Origin: Phaffia rhodozyma
Taxonomy: Eukaryota; Basidiomycota; Tremellomycetes; Cystofilobasidiales; Mrakiaceae
Direction: 5' to 3'
DNA: 64,000 bases
NCBI GenBank assembly: GCA_014706385.1
Contig: JACGZH010000004.1
Location: 310,001-374,000, forward strand
Made by a program: the position numbers and the translations under genes
The notes under the pieces: generated by a model
Databases searched by the model: none
What the model was told of the DNA's origin: nothing
Seen by the model: the letters and a program-made list of their open reading frames with translations, nothing else
Part shown: piece by piece, positions 47,561 through 59,477 of the stretch
How positions within the stretch are numbered: position 1 is the first letter of the stretch
How the letters are laid out: every line of letters begins with the position of its first letter

Positions 47561-48454
47561 TCTAGATATCTATGCTGTAGATCTGGGAGGGAGAGAGGGA
47601 GTAGGCGAAGGGGTAATATAGAGAACGAGAGAGCGTGTGAGATGGGAGAAAGAAAGAAGGAGCGAACGGAGGAAGTATTAAAAAGGAAAGGAAGGAAATA
47701 AAAAAGAAGAAGCAAAGAAAATCGAACGAGACGGCTGATGTCGAACGACTTTGTCGGATGGACGTGTGTGCCTGGGCACGTGCCTGGGTGTTCGTGTGCC
47801 TGTTTGAGTGCCTGCCCGGGTGCCTGAGCCCAGATCGGGGCCTCCGACCCCAGATACGTGGTATCACTCGGAGCCTTGACCCCACACAGCACCCACATCA
47901 CCCCAAATACGTCCCAAATACCGACCCCGTCTATCACGACACGCCCACACCGCCCACCAACGTCTGCACAGCCAAACAGGCACAAGACTCTTGCAGTCCG
48001 TGCGCTTTTCGTACCTTCTTTTCCATCTCAGTCTTCCTACTCCCTAGCTCTTGCCTCGTTGACCATCGAACCGGACAAAGGTAAGTCGGATGGGAGGAAG
48101 ATGAACGACGAGCACGACTATCACATAGAACGATGCAGTACATCGTACTTGAGGAACTACTGATCAGAGTAATGTACTCAAGACAAACGGACTGGATTGA
48201 CTGACTGGATGATCTGTCTCAACATGTTCAATCGCAGACCTTGTCTTTCAGCCCGTTCGTACGACCTTCCTTCGTTCCACCCAGTCTTCCAACCTGGTGA
48301 GTCTCTCAGAACAATCTGCTGGACCGTAGATCTATTGGAAATTCGATGGACGTACTTGCACTCTTCATTCTAATCCCTGTTCATATCACGGCAGTCGTTT
48401 CGACCACACAGTCTAGTACCCATCCTTCGCTCGTTCCGTCAGGGTCGCTTCCCC
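47561..48454. other. Divergent upstream region of ERG6 and choline kinase
   Basis: A TTTTG-rich tract lies inside ERG6; upstream of its start are a GTGCCTGG/GTGCCTG cluster (47768-47830) and a C-rich stretch. Two probable exons occur at about 48047-48080 (TIEPDK) and 48239-48298 (DLVFQPVRTTFLRS). They are joined by a GTAAGT donor, so choline kinase may start further upstream than annotated. Confidence 0.5.
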
Positions 48455-50435
48455 ATGCCCGTCCTCGTCGGTTCTTCCCCTACGGCCACTTCGACGAATT
48501 CTCCCTATCAACTTGGTCGCCCGTCCTCCTCTCATTCTCCGACATCTCCACATTTGATTCCTAGGAGACGACGCTCTCTTGACTCAGTCTCTGTCCTCCG
48601 TTTGGACGCCTCGGCCGATGACCCTCAGTCTGGGTTCGACGGACTCGCCGATGAGGAGGACCCAGAGTGGGTCAAAGTGGACGGCGTGAGACATGTGGAA
48701 TTAGAGCTTGATCCTACGTAGGTCACCACTCCTTCCTTGCCTTCTCTTCGTTTCTCTCTCTCAAGCATCTTTTCGTCTCTCTTCCTTTCTCTTCTTCTGC
48801 TGTCTCGACACCTTCTTCGTGTCTGTTGTTAGCCAATATCAAACAGAGGTGTTTGCAAGAAAAGTACTCAAGATGCTCCAATCCCTCCGAATCCCTCACT
48901 GGTCGTCAATCCATCTATCTGCACAAAACCTCAAGATACATAAAGTTACCGGTAGCATGACAAACGCCGTGTTCTTCGTGTCCTTCCAGCCCAACCCAGG
49001 AAGCACCTACTTTTCCAGGCAACCAACCCTTTCCTCAGATCCCTCCCTTACGGGTAGCAGCAGTCCCTCGACCGCAGGGATCGGCCTTCTCAGCCTGAGT
49101 GAATCTCCAGCTCCTATGACGGATACTCCTTTGGATAAATCTGAAGCGCCCACCCTAGTAGGTTCTTTACTTCTATGTATGTCTCCTCTTTTCTAGCTAC
49201 AGTCTCTATCTTACTATTCCTCTCTCTTTACTTCTTTTCTCTTCGGACTAGCTTCTTCGAGTCTACGGATCCGCCTCATCAACATTCATCTCTCGACCAC
49301 GAGAACTTCGAGTTCTTCATTTGCTCTCTTCAGTTTACGACCTTGGGCCAGCCCTCCGGGGAACTTTCACCAACGGCCGGATCGAGGAGTTCTTCCAATC
49401 CAGAGCGCTCACCGCTAGTGAACTCCGAGACCCAAAAATCTCTGGATGGATTGGTCGACGGATGGCCGAACTCCACTCTGCAGACCTAGACTTGCTGTCT
49501 CCCGTCCAGCCGGGTGAGAGAAGAGAACCAGAGATGTTGACCAGTCTAAGAGAATGGATCACACCCGCTAGGATTCTCATGGCTGATCTCGCCCATGCCC
49601 AGTCGATAGGCGCTCTGGCAGGTACTAATTTAAACAACTTTGTTGAGGCATTTGCTTTGGATACGTTTGAGCTCGAGATCAGAAAGTATCTCGAGTGGCT
49701 CGCAAAGTGGGAACGAGGTGAAATCGGTCAGATGGGAAGGCCCTGGCGAATGGTCTTCGCTCGTATGTTGATCCTTTCTTCTTATCCTTCTTCACTTGTT
49801 CTGTAACTGACTCACATGCATGTACACACTCTGATAGATAACGACACTCAGTATGGGAACCTGCTCCTTCTGTCTAACCCGCCACCACCACCCCAGCCAG
49901 CGCACACCGCCCTGATCGTAGTCGACTTTGAATACGCCGCGCCCAACCCGCTGACACATGATATTGCGAACCATTTCTGTGAATGGAGAGCGAACTACCA
50001 CCACTCAACCTTACCACACTCCCTCTCCGCTCACTCGCCCTACCCGACGAAAGCCGAACGATGGAACTTTTACAAATCTTATCTAGCCGTAGCAAGAGGA
50101 AGGGAAGTTAAGGACGAACAGGAGTTAGAAGAATTAGATATGGGTGTCAAAGCTTGGAGTCCAGGAGGTAGCGCGACTTGGGCGCTTTGGGGAATCGTTA
50201 GTGCTAAAGCACAGGTGGACGCATTGAAGAGCATGGACCCATCGTTCATACCAGATTTCGAGTATCTCGTGAGTTTTGGTTCATCGACCATTCCTTTCAA
50301 ACCGTTTCGTTTCTTTGGAAACTCTTCTTTGTCTTTTAGTGCTGACAACCGAGGTTTGACCTGGGATTATAGTTGTACGCATCAGAACGAGTTCAGATGT
50401 TCAGACAAGAGATCAAAGATCTTGGAATCATATAG
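48455..50435 (+). CDS. Choline/ethanolamine kinase
   Basis: It phosphorylates choline (and perhaps ethanolamine), the first step of the CDP-choline pathway for phosphatidylcholine. After a Ser/Arg-rich N-terminus come FARKVLKMLQSLRIPHW and VTGSMTNAVFFVSF (ATP-binding loop). Next are LLLRVYGSASSTFISRPREL, FTNGRIEEFFQSRALT and RRMAELHSADLDLL. The catalytic Brenner motif is HNDTQYGNLLLL, followed by the choline kinase motif IVVDFEYAAPNPLTHDIANHF and CEWRANYHH. The end is YASERVQMFRQEIKDLG with the stop at 50433-50435. ATG 48455 is the first in the open exon, but in-phase upstream exons exist, so the N-terminus is uncertain. Family assignment is certain. Choline versus ethanolamine preference is not readable. 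Confidence 0.9.
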
Positions 50436-51320
50436 AAATCGAACTTTCTCAAGTACTCTTCCTGAGCTTTGTTCTTCTCTTTTTCTATACATTTATATCC
50501 TTTCCGTATCACAACACAAGATAGGAAGACAGAAATACGGAGTTCTTTCAGCTCATCCTTTTTTTAACCCGATTTCAGTTCGGTTTTCCTTCATCCCTTC
50601 GTTTTCGATCTTGTTCTTTGTTTTCGGATTCCATGTTTGTATATGTGTAAACCATTCCAAGCAGAGTTCGCTTGCTTTCGCCAGTTTCTGCTTTTTTTCT
50701 CATCCGTATCAAGGATGTCTTGACCGGCCAATTTAAAGTGGGAGAGACAGAAAAGAGAAAAACCCCCTCAGTGTTGAAGACGATTATCCGAGAGACAGAC
50801 AGCATGGAAAATGCATCCGGCCAGCAGGTCGTTCGTGTTCATATCATTATATTTAAATATTCAGAAGGGACTATAAACTAGACTAAACGGAAGTGTATAG
50901 AGAACAAGAAACACAACCGGAGTAGGAAGGAAGAAGATGGTCAGAAAAATCATTAAGATAGATACAAATGGATCTCTTGTAATCAATTTTGGATCTGCAA
51001 CCCCTTCCCCTATACAAAGGGAATAGTTTCCTGATAGGTTGCCGTTTGAGCAGAAATAGAAACGGGGAAAGGCCGATGAACTCTAGGCCAGAAGGGAAGA
51101 ACAAAAAGATATATGTCGAGTATGAAACCTCTTTATCGTATTTACCCCTTACGTCTGGTAAAAACAAGGGAAGCGTAAGGATGGAGAATGCCCTATTTTA
51201 TATTTTTGATTCGAATATACAGTCATCTGGATAAACCCCACAGGAAAGAATACCAAAACATACAGTTAGCTACCTGTCATCGTGTTTGGAAAAGAGGATA
51301 AGAATCGAACGAACAGATGA
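50436..51320. other. Convergent intergenic region
   Basis: AT-rich 3' flanks of choline kinase and the orphan gene. Nothing recognised. Confidence 0.6.
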
Positions 51321-52059
51321 TCATCTCTGCCATAGAGTCTTCCAACCCCATTGCTCCAACGCTTGTACTCCTTCTTTCCCGGCCCCAGCTCCAATAACAG
51401 CCCAAGGCACAGTCGAGTAAATTTTCTGAACCGGGTCATCACATTCCTCGGCATTCGGATCGACAGAAATGTACTTGACGTTCGCCGGATTCGATTTCGC
51501 TTCCAGATTCGAAGTCGAAATAGAAGTGTGCTCGATCCATTCTACCTCCTCCTTTTCGGGTGTCTCTTCCCACTCATCTTCCTCCACAGATGGAGCAACC
51601 GTAGACGAGGACGAGGATGATGAAGGAAGGGAAGAAAAAGAATAGGATGGACTGGCGCTGGGTTTCACGTTGATGGCGGCGTAGGTTTCAGTCGATACGT
51701 AAGCCGGTGCAGAGGATCGACGAAAGATCGCCTGAAGGCAGGGATGAGGGTTGGGTTCTTGAGCCGTCGGCTGGGTTTCATGAAATAGTAGAAACCCAAG
51801 ATGTCTAGGTGAGAAAAGCCTCATATACTCAGACGATGAAAAGAAAGAAGGGACATACAAACAAAAACCTCAACGGTTTTTTTGCATCACTTCGGCCTCT
51901 TCCTCGAGTTTCATTCTCGTAATATCTGTCGACGTCCTCAGCCCAATCAAATGAACGGGCATCCGAAGAAACGGTCCTGATACGGACGATAGGCAGTGCA
52001 GAGTCCACTGATCTCGAGTACGAGATAATTGAAGACGAAGGAAAGCTTGTGGAGAACAT
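51321..52059 (-). CDS. Hypothetical protein, two exons
   Basis: Not recognised. Two exons (51869-52059 and 51321-51804) join in phase with a GTTTTT donor and CTAG acceptor, giving 224 residues. The N-terminus (MFSTSFPSSSIISYSRSVDS) is Ser-rich and without acidic residues until Asp19, so it could be a mitochondrial presequence. A charged piece with FDWAEDVDRYYENE follows. The middle has a poly-Ser run and acidic DEWEETPEKEEVEW. The C-terminus, AVIGAGAGKEGVQALEQWGW, looks structured. The exact frame agreement across the intron and the Trp-containing C-terminus favour a real gene. Confidence 0.55.
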
Positions 52060-53269
52060 GGTGGATGGGTTGGAGTTAGTTATGGGGAAGGCGAAAGAGG
52101 AGCGATTTATGTTCAGAGATGAATCAGATGGCTCGATGGAGTTTATGTGTTATTGATGGAGAAGAAGAAGACAGCCAGTCGAGATGAGGTGAGAACAGAG
52201 ATCAAGCGAAAAGAAGAGTGAGCAGGGAATCAAGCTAGAAGATTAGTTCTTTATATTGCTAGTCAGTTTGCTCTGGGGACCAAGAACAGGGGGCAAAAGG
52301 TGAATCGAGGAGTCATGATGACTCGAAAATTGAAAAAACAGAGGTCCCTAACACAACGTGGCACCCCAATAGGAAGAACGGTGGTAGTGAGAAAAGAGGC
52401 AATAGATCGTCTGAGAAGCGGACGGAAGGTGAGCGATGTAGCAAGATCCGTCCCTCCGTTCGTCCCCGTTAGCAACTCCTCCGTCAGTCATCCGACGAAT
52501 GACGTGCTATTGGATGAATGATGATACGGCAAGCAAGACAGCTAATAAAGCTCAAGAACTGAGCATCTGTTGCGTTATACCATGCTGTCTTTCTTCTTCT
52601 TCTTAGAGACATTCAGCCTAGCAAACAGAAGAGGATGGGCAAGGGCAAACACGGAGGCATGGCCTTGATAGTCCGTTGGGAAGTCCTGAAAAACGATTGG
52701 GGTTTGCACAAGACTTCGCCGTAAATGCGGTGCAACCCGAGGATAGACATAACCTCTGCTATCAACTGCCTGTGAGTACATCAGTAGGTCCGAGTTGAAG
52801 GAAGAAAGAGATCGAGAAGAGCTGGTTAGAACACTTTCCATCGCAAACCTAAGAACGACGCTCATAGAGTGGACAGTGCAGAGGTGATGCATCAGAGTTA
52901 GTCATCATGGGGGTCATCAGCTTAAACAAGGGTAGCATAGTCTCTATTGGAGACAATTCTCTAGACACATTCATTGGTTTCAGCCCAACGCTAGATAGAA
53001 TGTCAGCAAATAAACAAGTCAAGTCAAAGTATGTATGTCGTCGTGATGATATGGGCTGAAGATTGAATGGTCTGAATGATGAACACTTGCTCATCGGCCC
53101 ATCCCGATTAGCTTCCGTGTTTCTCTTAGAACAGCCATCATCTCCTTCATTCTCCCTTCAAACTCTTCGAGCTTGTCAAATTTCACTTGATACCAACCCG
53201 CATTCTGAAGGAACAATCAGCCGGTATCTCTCTTCTCTATTCTCGGCCCGTCCACCGGGCTTATGTTGA
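52060..53269. other. Unresolved region with possible minus-strand exons
   Basis: No family recognised. On the minus strand a TTCCTTCAG acceptor near 53215 opens an exon reading NAGWYQVKFDKLEEFEGRMK followed by EMMAVLRETRKLIGMGR and a stop at about 53096. This amphipathic helix looks like a protein C-terminus. Further minus-strand open stretches, 52849-53094 and 52575-52892 (ending KKKKKDSMV), may belong to the same or another small gene. No in-frame ATG was found for the GWYQ exon, and its upstream part would overlap the first exon of the CLN3 gene. Confidence 0.35.
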
Positions 53270-55151
53270 ATGACTCGGCGTGATCCGATCGAGATGACCT
53301 ACTTGCAACCCCCGGACAACGTGAACGACACTCGACCCGCTGATGGCGAGGCTGAAACCGAACGGTTGATCACGTCTTCTTCTTCGACTTCCTCTTTGTT
53401 GGACCATGAGGACTCACAGCTCACATGTTCGTGCTGTTTCGAGCATCTATTACTCATTCTCGAGCAGTCGAGCTAATGTATAATTATCCGACGATTGATT
53501 ACGATAGATACTACGCCTAAATGGAGGGTTATAACCTCGTTCTTTCTCTTTGGAGTGATCAACAATGTGCTCTACGTATGTAGAGTCCTCTTAAGCTCTG
53601 GATTTGTTATACTAGATAAGGAATCGTCCAAATTGCTTACCGACCTTCCGTTAAACACGAAATCAATGTCTCAAAAAGGTCATCATCTTGTCTGCCGCTC
53701 TAGATCTTGTTCCGTCAACGACTCCCAAGGTGAGTACACCATGTTTTCGCGTTGTCTTCTCTCATGTATGATCTTTCGGGGACTAAGACTGCATTCATTC
53801 GTTCATCCGGCGTGCTCAATGAAAGGGAGTGGTCCTCTTCTTCAACATATTTCCCGCTTTGCTCGCTAAAGTTCTCTATCCATATATTCTCACCGGTCCG
53901 GTCATCTATTCCCTCCGCGTTCTCTCATGCCTACTCCTATCGGTCACCGGCATCCTTCTCGTGGCATTTTTACCATCTCTCCCACTGCACCTCCTTGGCA
54001 TCTCTCTAGCCTCCTTCTCCTCCGGACTAGGAGAATTGACATATCTCCAACTTTCTACATCTTATAAAGACAAATGGAGCCTAGGCGCGTTCGCTAGTGG
54101 GACAGGAGGAGCAGGAATCCTAGGCGCAGGCTTGTGGTGGCTCGTCAAAGGATGGGGCGTTCGAAAAGGATTGGGATCGATGAGTGTCTTGCCGGTCATT
54201 ATGGCGGTCGCCTATTGGGGGATCCTAAAGAGTGGACGAAAAGATAACAGTAGGAAGGAGGATCCTTTGAGGGATGTACAGCTAGGTAATGCGCCGGTCG
54301 GCTTGTCAATAAGAGACAAATGGATACTTGCTAGACCGTTGATCGGAAGGTTCATGTGTCCGTTGTTCTTTGTGTACTTGTTCGAGTAAGTGTCAGCTCA
54401 CTTCTTCTTTGTTACCTCCGGCCAGCCGATCTTTTCCTCTGATTTTGTGATTATCGAGCGGTCGAGCTGGCGTTGTTGTGCTTCTTTGGTCTAAACCTCG
54501 TCTCTCTCTTTCTCGAAGATACACTATAAACCAAGGGATCTCTCCCACCTTACTCTATCCACTCCCTGCTCCGTTTCCTCTGACCTCCCTTCTCCCAAGC
54601 CCACGGGACTTTTATCCACTTTACCAACTAACCTACCAGACCTTTGTCTTCCTCTCACGTTCATCCCATATCCTTAACGTCCCACCAATTCCTATCCGCT
54701 TCCTCTCTGTACCCTCTATCCTTCAAGGCTTGGTCCTCATGGTGTGCTTGATGGAGAGCACGAACACTTTCTTGGGGATTAGGGGGATTCTAGTCGTCAT
54801 CGCACTCGAGGGACTCTGTGGAGGTGCGGCGTATGTCAACGTGTATCATCACGTCGGTCGAGTTGACGACGATGAAGTTGACGAGAGAACCGAGAGATCA
54901 AGGGATGAGAGGACCAAGCAGGAGAAAGAGTGGAGGATGGGTGTGGTCGGTGCGGCTGACAGTCTGGGGATCCTATTTGCTTCTCTAGTACGTACCGACT
55001 TCGGCAACTCTTTCTTCGGATGGATGGTTAGATGGCAGTGTGATTGACAAGAGGTGGCCGGTTGTCTTTCCATCAGATTTCTATGCCAATCGAACTTGGT
55101 TTATGCCAACATCAAGTCGAAAAAGGAATGGATCTATGTCGAACCTTATAG
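53270..55151 (+). CDS. BTN1: CLN3/battenin (Btn1) lysosomal/vacuolar membrane protein
   Basis: A multi-pass vacuolar membrane protein of the battenin family, linked to vacuolar pH, basic amino acids and (for mammalian CLN3) glycerophosphodiester export. Exon 1 (53270-53426) gives an acidic Ser-rich tail with a dileucine-like ETERLI and SSLLDHED. It is spliced by GTTCGT...GATAG into YTTPKWRVITSFFLFGVINN. Next come VLYVIILSAALDLVPSTTPK, GVVLFFNIFPALLAKVLYPY, SFSSGLGELTYLQLSTSY (the family hallmark region), FASGTGGAGILGAGLWWLV, YTINQGISPTL and GLCGGAAYVNVYHHV. The end is EWRMGVVGAADSLGILFASL and ISMPIELGLCQ. A second in-frame ATG follows eight codons after 53270. It converges with the GRG-1-like gene. 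Confidence 0.92.
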
Positions 55152-55373
55152 GATGAGTGTCTGGTGGACGATGAAGTATATATCTTTTACGTTGATATAA
55201 ATACTACGACAAGTATGTCAATTTTTCATCGCCAGACTGGCTTTCAAGTATTTTGGTGAATGTGTTTTAGGCATGCGGAACGTTGGCGACGAAAATGAGT
55301 TCAAGGTATTGTCATATAGATATAGACTACAATTCAGAGTTCATACACAATGTGAGAGCTAGCAGAAAGAGGC

Positions 55374-55819
55374 TTAGATGGCCTGCTTGTGGGCAGAGGC
55401 CTTGGCGTCAGACGAGGACTCGTCGGCCTTGTCTCCAAGGGCGTCAATACCGGCATTGATTCGGGTTCCAACTCCGGCGTTACTAATGAATGAGAAAAAG
55501 TGAACAGAAGAGTCAGAATGGACGTTCGCGTGAATATTGAACGGAGCTGTGCTGGTGGAGATGGGAAAAAAGATACTTACGAGTCCTTGGCAACCTCCTT
55601 GTTGGCCTCCTTGGAAGTGGTGGCGGTGGCAGAGTTGACGGTCTCGGCGACGTAGTTGGCGGCGTTGGTGACAGAGGTCTATAGAAAGAGAGTAGATAAA
55701 AGGTAAACACACGACCAACCTACACAAGGAGGCTGAAAGGATGGATAGGTAGGTGGATGAAGAAGGGATCCAACGAATGAGATAGGATGGAGAGAAGAAC
55801 GAACCTTGATGGACTCCAT
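55374..55819 (-). CDS. Glucose-repressible protein, GRG-1/CCG-1 family
   Basis: A small stress- and starvation-induced protein of 73 residues in three exons (55805-55819, 55581-55678, 55374-55482), all in phase. The first coding exon is only 15 bases (MESIK). The remainder reads TSVTNAANYVAETVNSATA, then TTSKEANKEVAKDSNAGVGT and RINAGIDALGDKADESS. It matches Neurospora GRG-1/CCG-1 (NAANYVSE, ASKEANKEVAKD, AGVDALSDKKDES). The protein is hydrophilic and probably an intrinsically flexible cytosolic helix; its molecular job is unknown. In other fungi transcripts rise strongly on glucose depletion and stress. A perfect CRE-type palindrome lies 326 bp upstream. Confidence 0.9.
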
Positions 55820-56460
55820 TGTGAAAGATTAGTGTTTGTTTGGGGTGGTTGGTTTGGTTGAGAGTAGAGTGAAGAGTGAGAAATGCTTTGTGTGTGAGAG
55901 GGAAGAAGAAGCGAACCCCAATGTCATCCAGCCGGCCTTCTTATATAGCAGACGAAGGAGGAAAAAACCCCTGTCAATGTTCAACGTGTCCCACCGTGTC
56001 GTCACAGCTCAGCCCATCTCGCCGGCATCTCTGGTCCGCTCGTTCGACAGTCGAGCCCGGTCAGGAACAAGGCACAAGGCACAGACGCCGTCATCATATC
56101 GATCGCTCATCTAAGTTGGACGACGTCATGTGATGAGCTGTGACGAGATGTGACGTCACATCTCCGCAGTTCGCGGAACGCATATACCTCGAGCGCGCTC
56201 GCTCACGTACATACGCGTACAGGTACACGTACACACACCCGCATACGAGGCGCTTCCCTCACCATTGACTAGATTTCTCTCTCAACCAAACAGAAAGCGC
56301 TCACAGTCTAGAACCATCGAGAAGCTGGCCCAACTGAAGATAAACATCCATGGCCATATCGTTGCCTAGAACACCTAAACCCTAACTACGGATATAGACT
56401 TTCACAGTCTTGCTTTCATCATTTCGTTCGTTTTAGCAATCGATACAAGCGACAACAAAT
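55820..56460. other. Promoter region of the GRG-1-like gene
   Basis: 641 bp between the GRG-1-like start (minus) and the 3' end of the arrestin-like gene. It holds a 20-bp palindrome with a TGACGTCA core, nearby half-sites (GACGTCATGTGATGAG at 56123-56138) and CGTACAC-rich short repeats at 56200-56235. No protein gene is supported. Confidence 0.55.
56145..56164. promoter_or_regulatory. 20-bp perfect palindrome with CRE core TGACGTCA
   Basis: GAGATGTGACGTCACATCTC reads the same on both strands. The central TGACGTCA is the consensus for ATF/CREB-type bZIP factors, which act in fungal stress and carbon responses. It lies 326 bp upstream of the GRG-1-like start codon and downstream of the arrestin-like stop, so it most likely serves the GRG-1-like promoter. 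Confidence 0.6.
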
Positions 56461-58683
56461 TTAATATATCTCGCCAACTTTTCTCTCCCTGTTTCTTGAA
56501 CCAGATACTTCTTCACGCTGATTACTTTCTCTTGTGTTGGATGGAAGGTCAAGACCGGTCAGTGCGTCAGGGTCTGTAAACGATGTGTGTTCGTTCTGAT
56601 GCATGATCTCTTTCTCTTGAGCTTCCAAACGATCCCATCTCTATGTATGTTTTTGACGAGACAACAAGGACCACAGACCTATTAGTGTATGTAACAAGGC
56701 ATAAGAAAGAAACTCTAACCGACCTGATCACACATGCAAATGACCGTTCTGATTGGAGGGAAAAGTCAATGGATAAACAGAAGACACAAAAAACACTTGT
56801 GTTTAGAGTCGTTGTAGATGCAACTCCATGTAGATGTTTCATCACGTACCCTCCTCGGACGCCCGGGTGTAACTCAACAGAGTCTGACTCTGCGTAGTTA
56901 GGTAGGGTAACATGCTGGATCATGCATCCACAACTAACAGACGTTTCCACACCATCAAACCATTTTTAGTCAGTGTCACACATTTACATATATAGGCGGG
57001 ATACACGCCAAAACGAGGGCAAGGAAGAGGACCTACGAAGCAATGTTCACGTTGTGCTTATATAACGTCGCGCACTTTACTTCTCCTTCCGGCCCACCGG
57101 GCGTGGTCTCGTTGAAGATGACTTCAAACACTAGCTCAGATGAAAAGGCAAGCGAGGTCTTTGTACCTGGAAGAGTCGTTGGTCGGATCGAGTCCTCATC
57201 CAACTGACATGATGAGTGTTTTGAAGGTACGAAATGTCCGCGCCAGCAGCTCTTGTCTCAGTACTAGCTTGCTCTTCCCTCCTAACGCAACCAGCAAGAA
57301 AGAGAAAAGAACGCGCACCAGTTTCCCAACCTTTCTCCATCTCCATTCTCCACCTTGCAGAGACTTCCCCTCCAGGAGCGTCGTCTTATCCTTCCTTGCC
57401 TTCTGGGCAAACCCTTTGTTCGAGTACCCATCCGCCGGTCCATCCAGACAGATAAGCTTTCTTGGACTACGGGCATGTTCAACTCGTCCTTGTCTTCGAG
57501 TTGACTTGATGACGACGTGTTGGAAGAGGTAGCATCTGATGGCGAATATCGTCATGATAGAAGGTACTCCAAACAGAGTGAATGACAGACCAAGCGGACT
57601 AGCAACGATAAACTCCTGATAGTCCCGAAACAAGATGAAAAGAGCACCAGACAAAACGTCAGTCAGAAACGGTTCTCATCATCAAGTCGACGGGTTGCAG
57701 ACAGACATTCGATGTCATCCGTAGAGAGTATAATCCAAAAGTTGGAGATAGTCCCTCGTTAGCTATCGTCAGTTGAAGAGCTAGAGTGACCGGATTTCAA
57801 ACCCACATCAGCTCTACTAATGTCATCCATACGAGCGCCAAAGGAAAAGGAAGAGCATCAAAAGGAAGAACAAACCTCCCTCTTCTCGAACAGGGTTCGA
57901 AACCACATAGATCGAGCAGTCATCCTGGAGATCAGCAGAAAGCAATCCGCCAGTGCCGAGGACAGTCCCGGTAACGGTCCATTTAACCTTTCCGAACGGT
58001 GATTTTTCATAAGTCGGGACGTCCGGTGGGATAATCATACTGAATTCATATCTACGTGAATGAAACAGTCAGGATGTTCAATGAAAAGAAGAAGCGATTG
58101 CCCGTCGAACAAATGATGAGATCACGTACGTGTTGATCCCTTGCTCCAGCTGCACTTCCGTCCCCGGCCCAAACTTCCGCTTAGCTTCTTCGTCTTCCTC
58201 AACCCAAACCTCCCTCTTCCAAACAGATTCATCCTCCCAGAGTCCCTCACTAGAAATCCAGATGCGATGTCTTGCTTCAACTTTGACTCTTATTCCTTTG
58301 ACTTTTCGCCTGACGGGGCTAATGACATGCAGTACTCCATGAACTCTTCCCTGGGTCCCGGGCTTGTTGTCTTCCGATCCTCCAGGTAAAGAAAGATCTT
58401 CTAGTGCATGAGACCACGTGCGTCCTCCAGGTTGAACAAACACGCCACGGGACGAGAGCACAAGAGTTGCTTTGGGCTTAGAAACGTTGTAGGACTGGGT
58501 TTCTGGACGGAGGTGATGATGAAGGTGAGGGTAGTGAGAAGGAATTCGAACCATAATGTTTGGGACAATAGACTCCGATGGAGAAGAAGCCTGCTCATAT
58601 GTTGGAGGAGAAACGCTGAAGGAAGACATCGTTCGTGCCACGGCCTGGAAGGACTTTGGAAAGCTCTTAAGCGAAGGACGCAA
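56461..58683 (-). CDS. Arrestin-domain protein (ART/alpha-arrestin-like)
   Basis: A predicted cytosolic arrestin-fold adaptor; fungal alpha-arrestins recruit Rsp5-type ubiquitin ligases to membrane transporters. The N-terminal domain has IMVRIPSHYPHL, SRGVFVQPGGRTWSHALEDL, VKGIRVKVEARHRIW and EVQLEQGINTYEFSMIIPPD, then VPTYEKSPFGKVKWTVTGTV. The C-terminal domain has IVASPLGLSFTLFGVPSIM, IFAIRCYLFQHVVIKS and RKLICLDGPAD. After a TCAG acceptor near 57204 come LDEDSIRPTTLPGTKTSL, ELVFEVIFNE and, by a GTAGGT intron, IASCGCMIQHVTLPNYAESD. A last exon (about 56461-56638) is Glu/Ser/Arg-rich and ends VGEIY. No PPxY ligase-binding motif is visible (SPPTYEQ near the N-terminus is a PPTY variant that could serve). 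ATG 58629 (MSSFSV) is an alternative start. Confidence 0.85.
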
Positions 58684-59477
58684 GAAATGCGGATGTGTAT
58701 GATTGTGTAGATAGGATCAGACCAGACCGGCACAAATAAACATTTTTAATAGAGTCTTGATCCTGTTGAGGGTTATGCGCTAGACATGTGATCGGTCAGC
58801 TCCGCTCAAGCCCAAGCGTCAATCGTGTTTTCGCAGCAAAAAAAAAAAAGGGAAATCGGGCAAAAAAACATGCTCATAAACGACATGGATAGTAACTCAA
58901 GGCGCAGAACTAGTCATAGCGAAGCAGTCAATAAAACAAACATAAATACAAATGACAGGGATAAGAGGTGAAGAGTCCGCGTGAAAGAGAGAATATAGAA
59001 AGGGCAGGTACATAAGTGTTTACGAAAGAAGAGAGATAACAAGAGAACGGAAAAGATCCAAGACGGCACAAGGCCCTAGCAACTGGGAAGGAAAGATAGA
59101 CCTTCTGGCTGGACGAGGCGATCTGAGACCTAAAGAACGAAGGAAAACAAAGACGGGGGAACTATAATGGCAGAAGAAGAGACAACAACGATGGGTGAAT
59201 AAAGATGTAGACTTCCTGTGAACGGGGGGGAATGGTACTTACGAAAGAAAGGAGGGAGGGAAGGAAGGTGTCACACTCAACACATAACAAACGAAAAGAA
59301 ACCTCAAGAGCAATCACGTTCTCGACACGTCCCACTAAAGGATGAAGAGATCGGAGAGAGATGAAAGGTTGGTTTTCGCTGGCCGAGAGTGAACGGGATT
59401 GAAAAGTTGGGCTAAGACTAAAAGGCAAGACGCAGGGGAACGCTCGATCAAGTCTCGCCTTGTCAAGCATTCGAAAT
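58684..59477. other. Intergenic
   Basis: The arrestin-like promoter and 3' flank of the zinc-finger gene, with a poly-A run (58839-58850). No gene supported. Confidence 0.6.

Noticed and set aside
52300..52521. Short plus-strand frame with a helix-turn-helix-like end (IDRLRSGRKVSDVARSV)
   Set aside because: It recalls Tc1/mariner-type transposase N-termini, but no catalytic domain, terminal repeats or target-site duplication is visible.
57880..57915. GGTTCGAA-type B-box considered as a tRNA gene
   Set aside because: It lies in an exon of the arrestin-like gene, and no A box or cloverleaf could be built around it.
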